A stretch of DNA of 64,000 nt, from assembly GCA_963825075.1 (NCBI GenBank), contig CAWGRX010000042.1, forward strand, positions 60,720-124,719, written 5' to 3'. This document shows, piece after piece, positions 63,494 to 64,000 of the stretch. The notes beneath the pieces are model-generated. The model made no database searches. It saw nothing but the letters and a program-made list of their open reading frames with translations, and was not told the origin of the DNA. This DNA comes from CAWAVN01 sp963825075. GTDB taxonomy: Bacteria > Planctomycetota > Planctomycetia > Planctomycetales > Planctomycetaceae. Position numbers and translations under genes: made by a program. Within the stretch, counting starts at the first letter, position 1. Each line of letters begins with the position of its first letter.

Positions 63494-64000
63494 TGCCGGT
63501 TTTCCTCCGGTTTTCCGGCAACACGTTCCACCGGGGCCGCGGAATCCGAATCCATTTGGGCCTCTGGTCCTTCCACCGGTTCAATGGCTTGCGGGCTTCC
63601 AATCGGAGGGAGAGACGTTTCTTCTTCGTGATTCTCCGAACCCTTCTGTTTCTTTTGCGACTTCAATTTTGCGAGATATTTTTCGGGTTCGCTCAAGAGA
63701 CTCTTGCGCCATTGGTCGCAGCACAGAAACACCGGCGTGCCCTTGACCTCCACTTTGAACGGCGTGCCCATCGTGCCCAGTTGCAGATTCGTAACGGGAC
63801 AAATCCGTTGCCGGACGGCTAGGGCTTGATCTCGCTTGGGCAATTTCTTGATCGCCGCAAGCATGATCGGCGTCGGTTCGCTCTGCTCGCGAGGGATGGC
63901 TTTGGTGGGATCAATCAGCGAAGGATTGCCGGCGAGCTGCATTTGCGAATCGATCAGGAAATTGCCTTTCGTCGCAACCTGCTCGCCGGCCTTTACGCCT
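63490..64000 (-). CDS. CusB-type periplasmic adaptor, C-terminal part with added metal-binding module (5' end outside window)
   Basis: The visible ~169 residues start GVKAGEQVATKGNFLIDSQM at the window edge, the typical end of a metal-efflux membrane-fusion protein (then QLAGNPSLIDPTKA). After it comes a ~60-residue extension with RICPVTNLQLGTMGTPFKVE and VFLCCDQWRKSLLSEPEKYL, a CPV...CC cluster like that in the small protein at 59.5 kb, and an acidic tail. The adaptor links the inner-membrane pump to the outer-membrane channel. The stop overlaps the cusA start by ATGA, confirming the unit. Confidence 0.82.
   Translation of the reverse strand, partial: GVKAGEQVATKGNFLIDSQMQLAGNPSLIDPTKAIPREQSEPTPIMLAAIKKLPKRDQALAVRQRICPVTNLQLGTMGTPFKVEVKGTPVFLCCDQWRKSLLSEPEKYLAKLKSQKKQKGSENHEEETSLPPIGSPQAIEPVEGPEAQMDSDSAAPVERVAGKPEENRQ

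Overview
The window looks like a high-GC chromosome segment from a planctomycete (Planctomycetota). No rRNA or other marker gene is present, so this rests on gene content: a MoxR / DUF58 / vWA membrane cluster, PQQ-propeller and HEAT-repeat c-type proteins, a sulfatase-like protein, a Ser/Thr kinase with an extracytoplasmic domain, FHA-GAF-sigma54 and RsbU-type regulators, a bacterial Tsr3-like protein and two GlgC paralogues. Palindromic intergenic repeats are very common. The assignment is an inference and no genus is claimed.

Layout. 0-3.1 kb: end of an ABC ATPase gene, serS and an M20 dipeptidase. 3.2-5.0 kb: an IS110-family element (probably IS1111 group) inserted in a composite palindromic repeat, with a structured non-coding end. 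5.1-13.7 kb: glgC, an SGNH hydrolase-Dabb fusion, a frameshifted TlpA-like thioredoxin protein, DAHP synthase, four small or secreted proteins and an orphan antitoxin-like gene. 13.7-32.8 kb: one long minus-strand cluster running MoxR, DUF58, BatA-like vWA, second vWA, large DUF4175-like membrane protein, KPGES-repeat coiled-coil protein, NPCBM protein, an intact DegP/HtrA protease and two DegP-like proteins whose catalytic residues are replaced. 33-37.3 kb: degenerate sulfatase-like protein, HEAT/CXXCH protein and LarA-like protein. 37.5-43.2 kb: plus-strand regulation block (ECF sigma, PspA, divergent sigma-like protein, anti-sigma-like protein, GAF-SpoIIE phosphatase, ATP-grasp). 43.9-54.2 kb: PolX, LecA-like protein plus Ser/Thr kinase, second glgC, FHA-GAF-sigma54 regulator, PQQ-propeller protein, Tsr3-like protein. 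54.2-57.9 kb: a very large unknown membrane protein. 57.9-59.2 kb: a dense nest of palindromic mobile repeats that truncates a sensor gene. 59.4-64 kb: a Cus/Czc-type metal efflux system (cusB partial, cusA, small metal-binding protein).

Functional links. The minus-strand 13.7-32.8 kb block reads as one envelope module: an AAA+ MoxR chaperone, vWA partners in the membrane, long coiled-coil or periplasmic scaffolds, and a periplasmic protease with two probable pseudoproteases. Many coding regions have single-base frameshifts, several at G or C homopolymers, and cusA has about ten. These look more like sequencing or assembly indels than ancient decay, so most are annotated as interrupted genes and not as dead ones.
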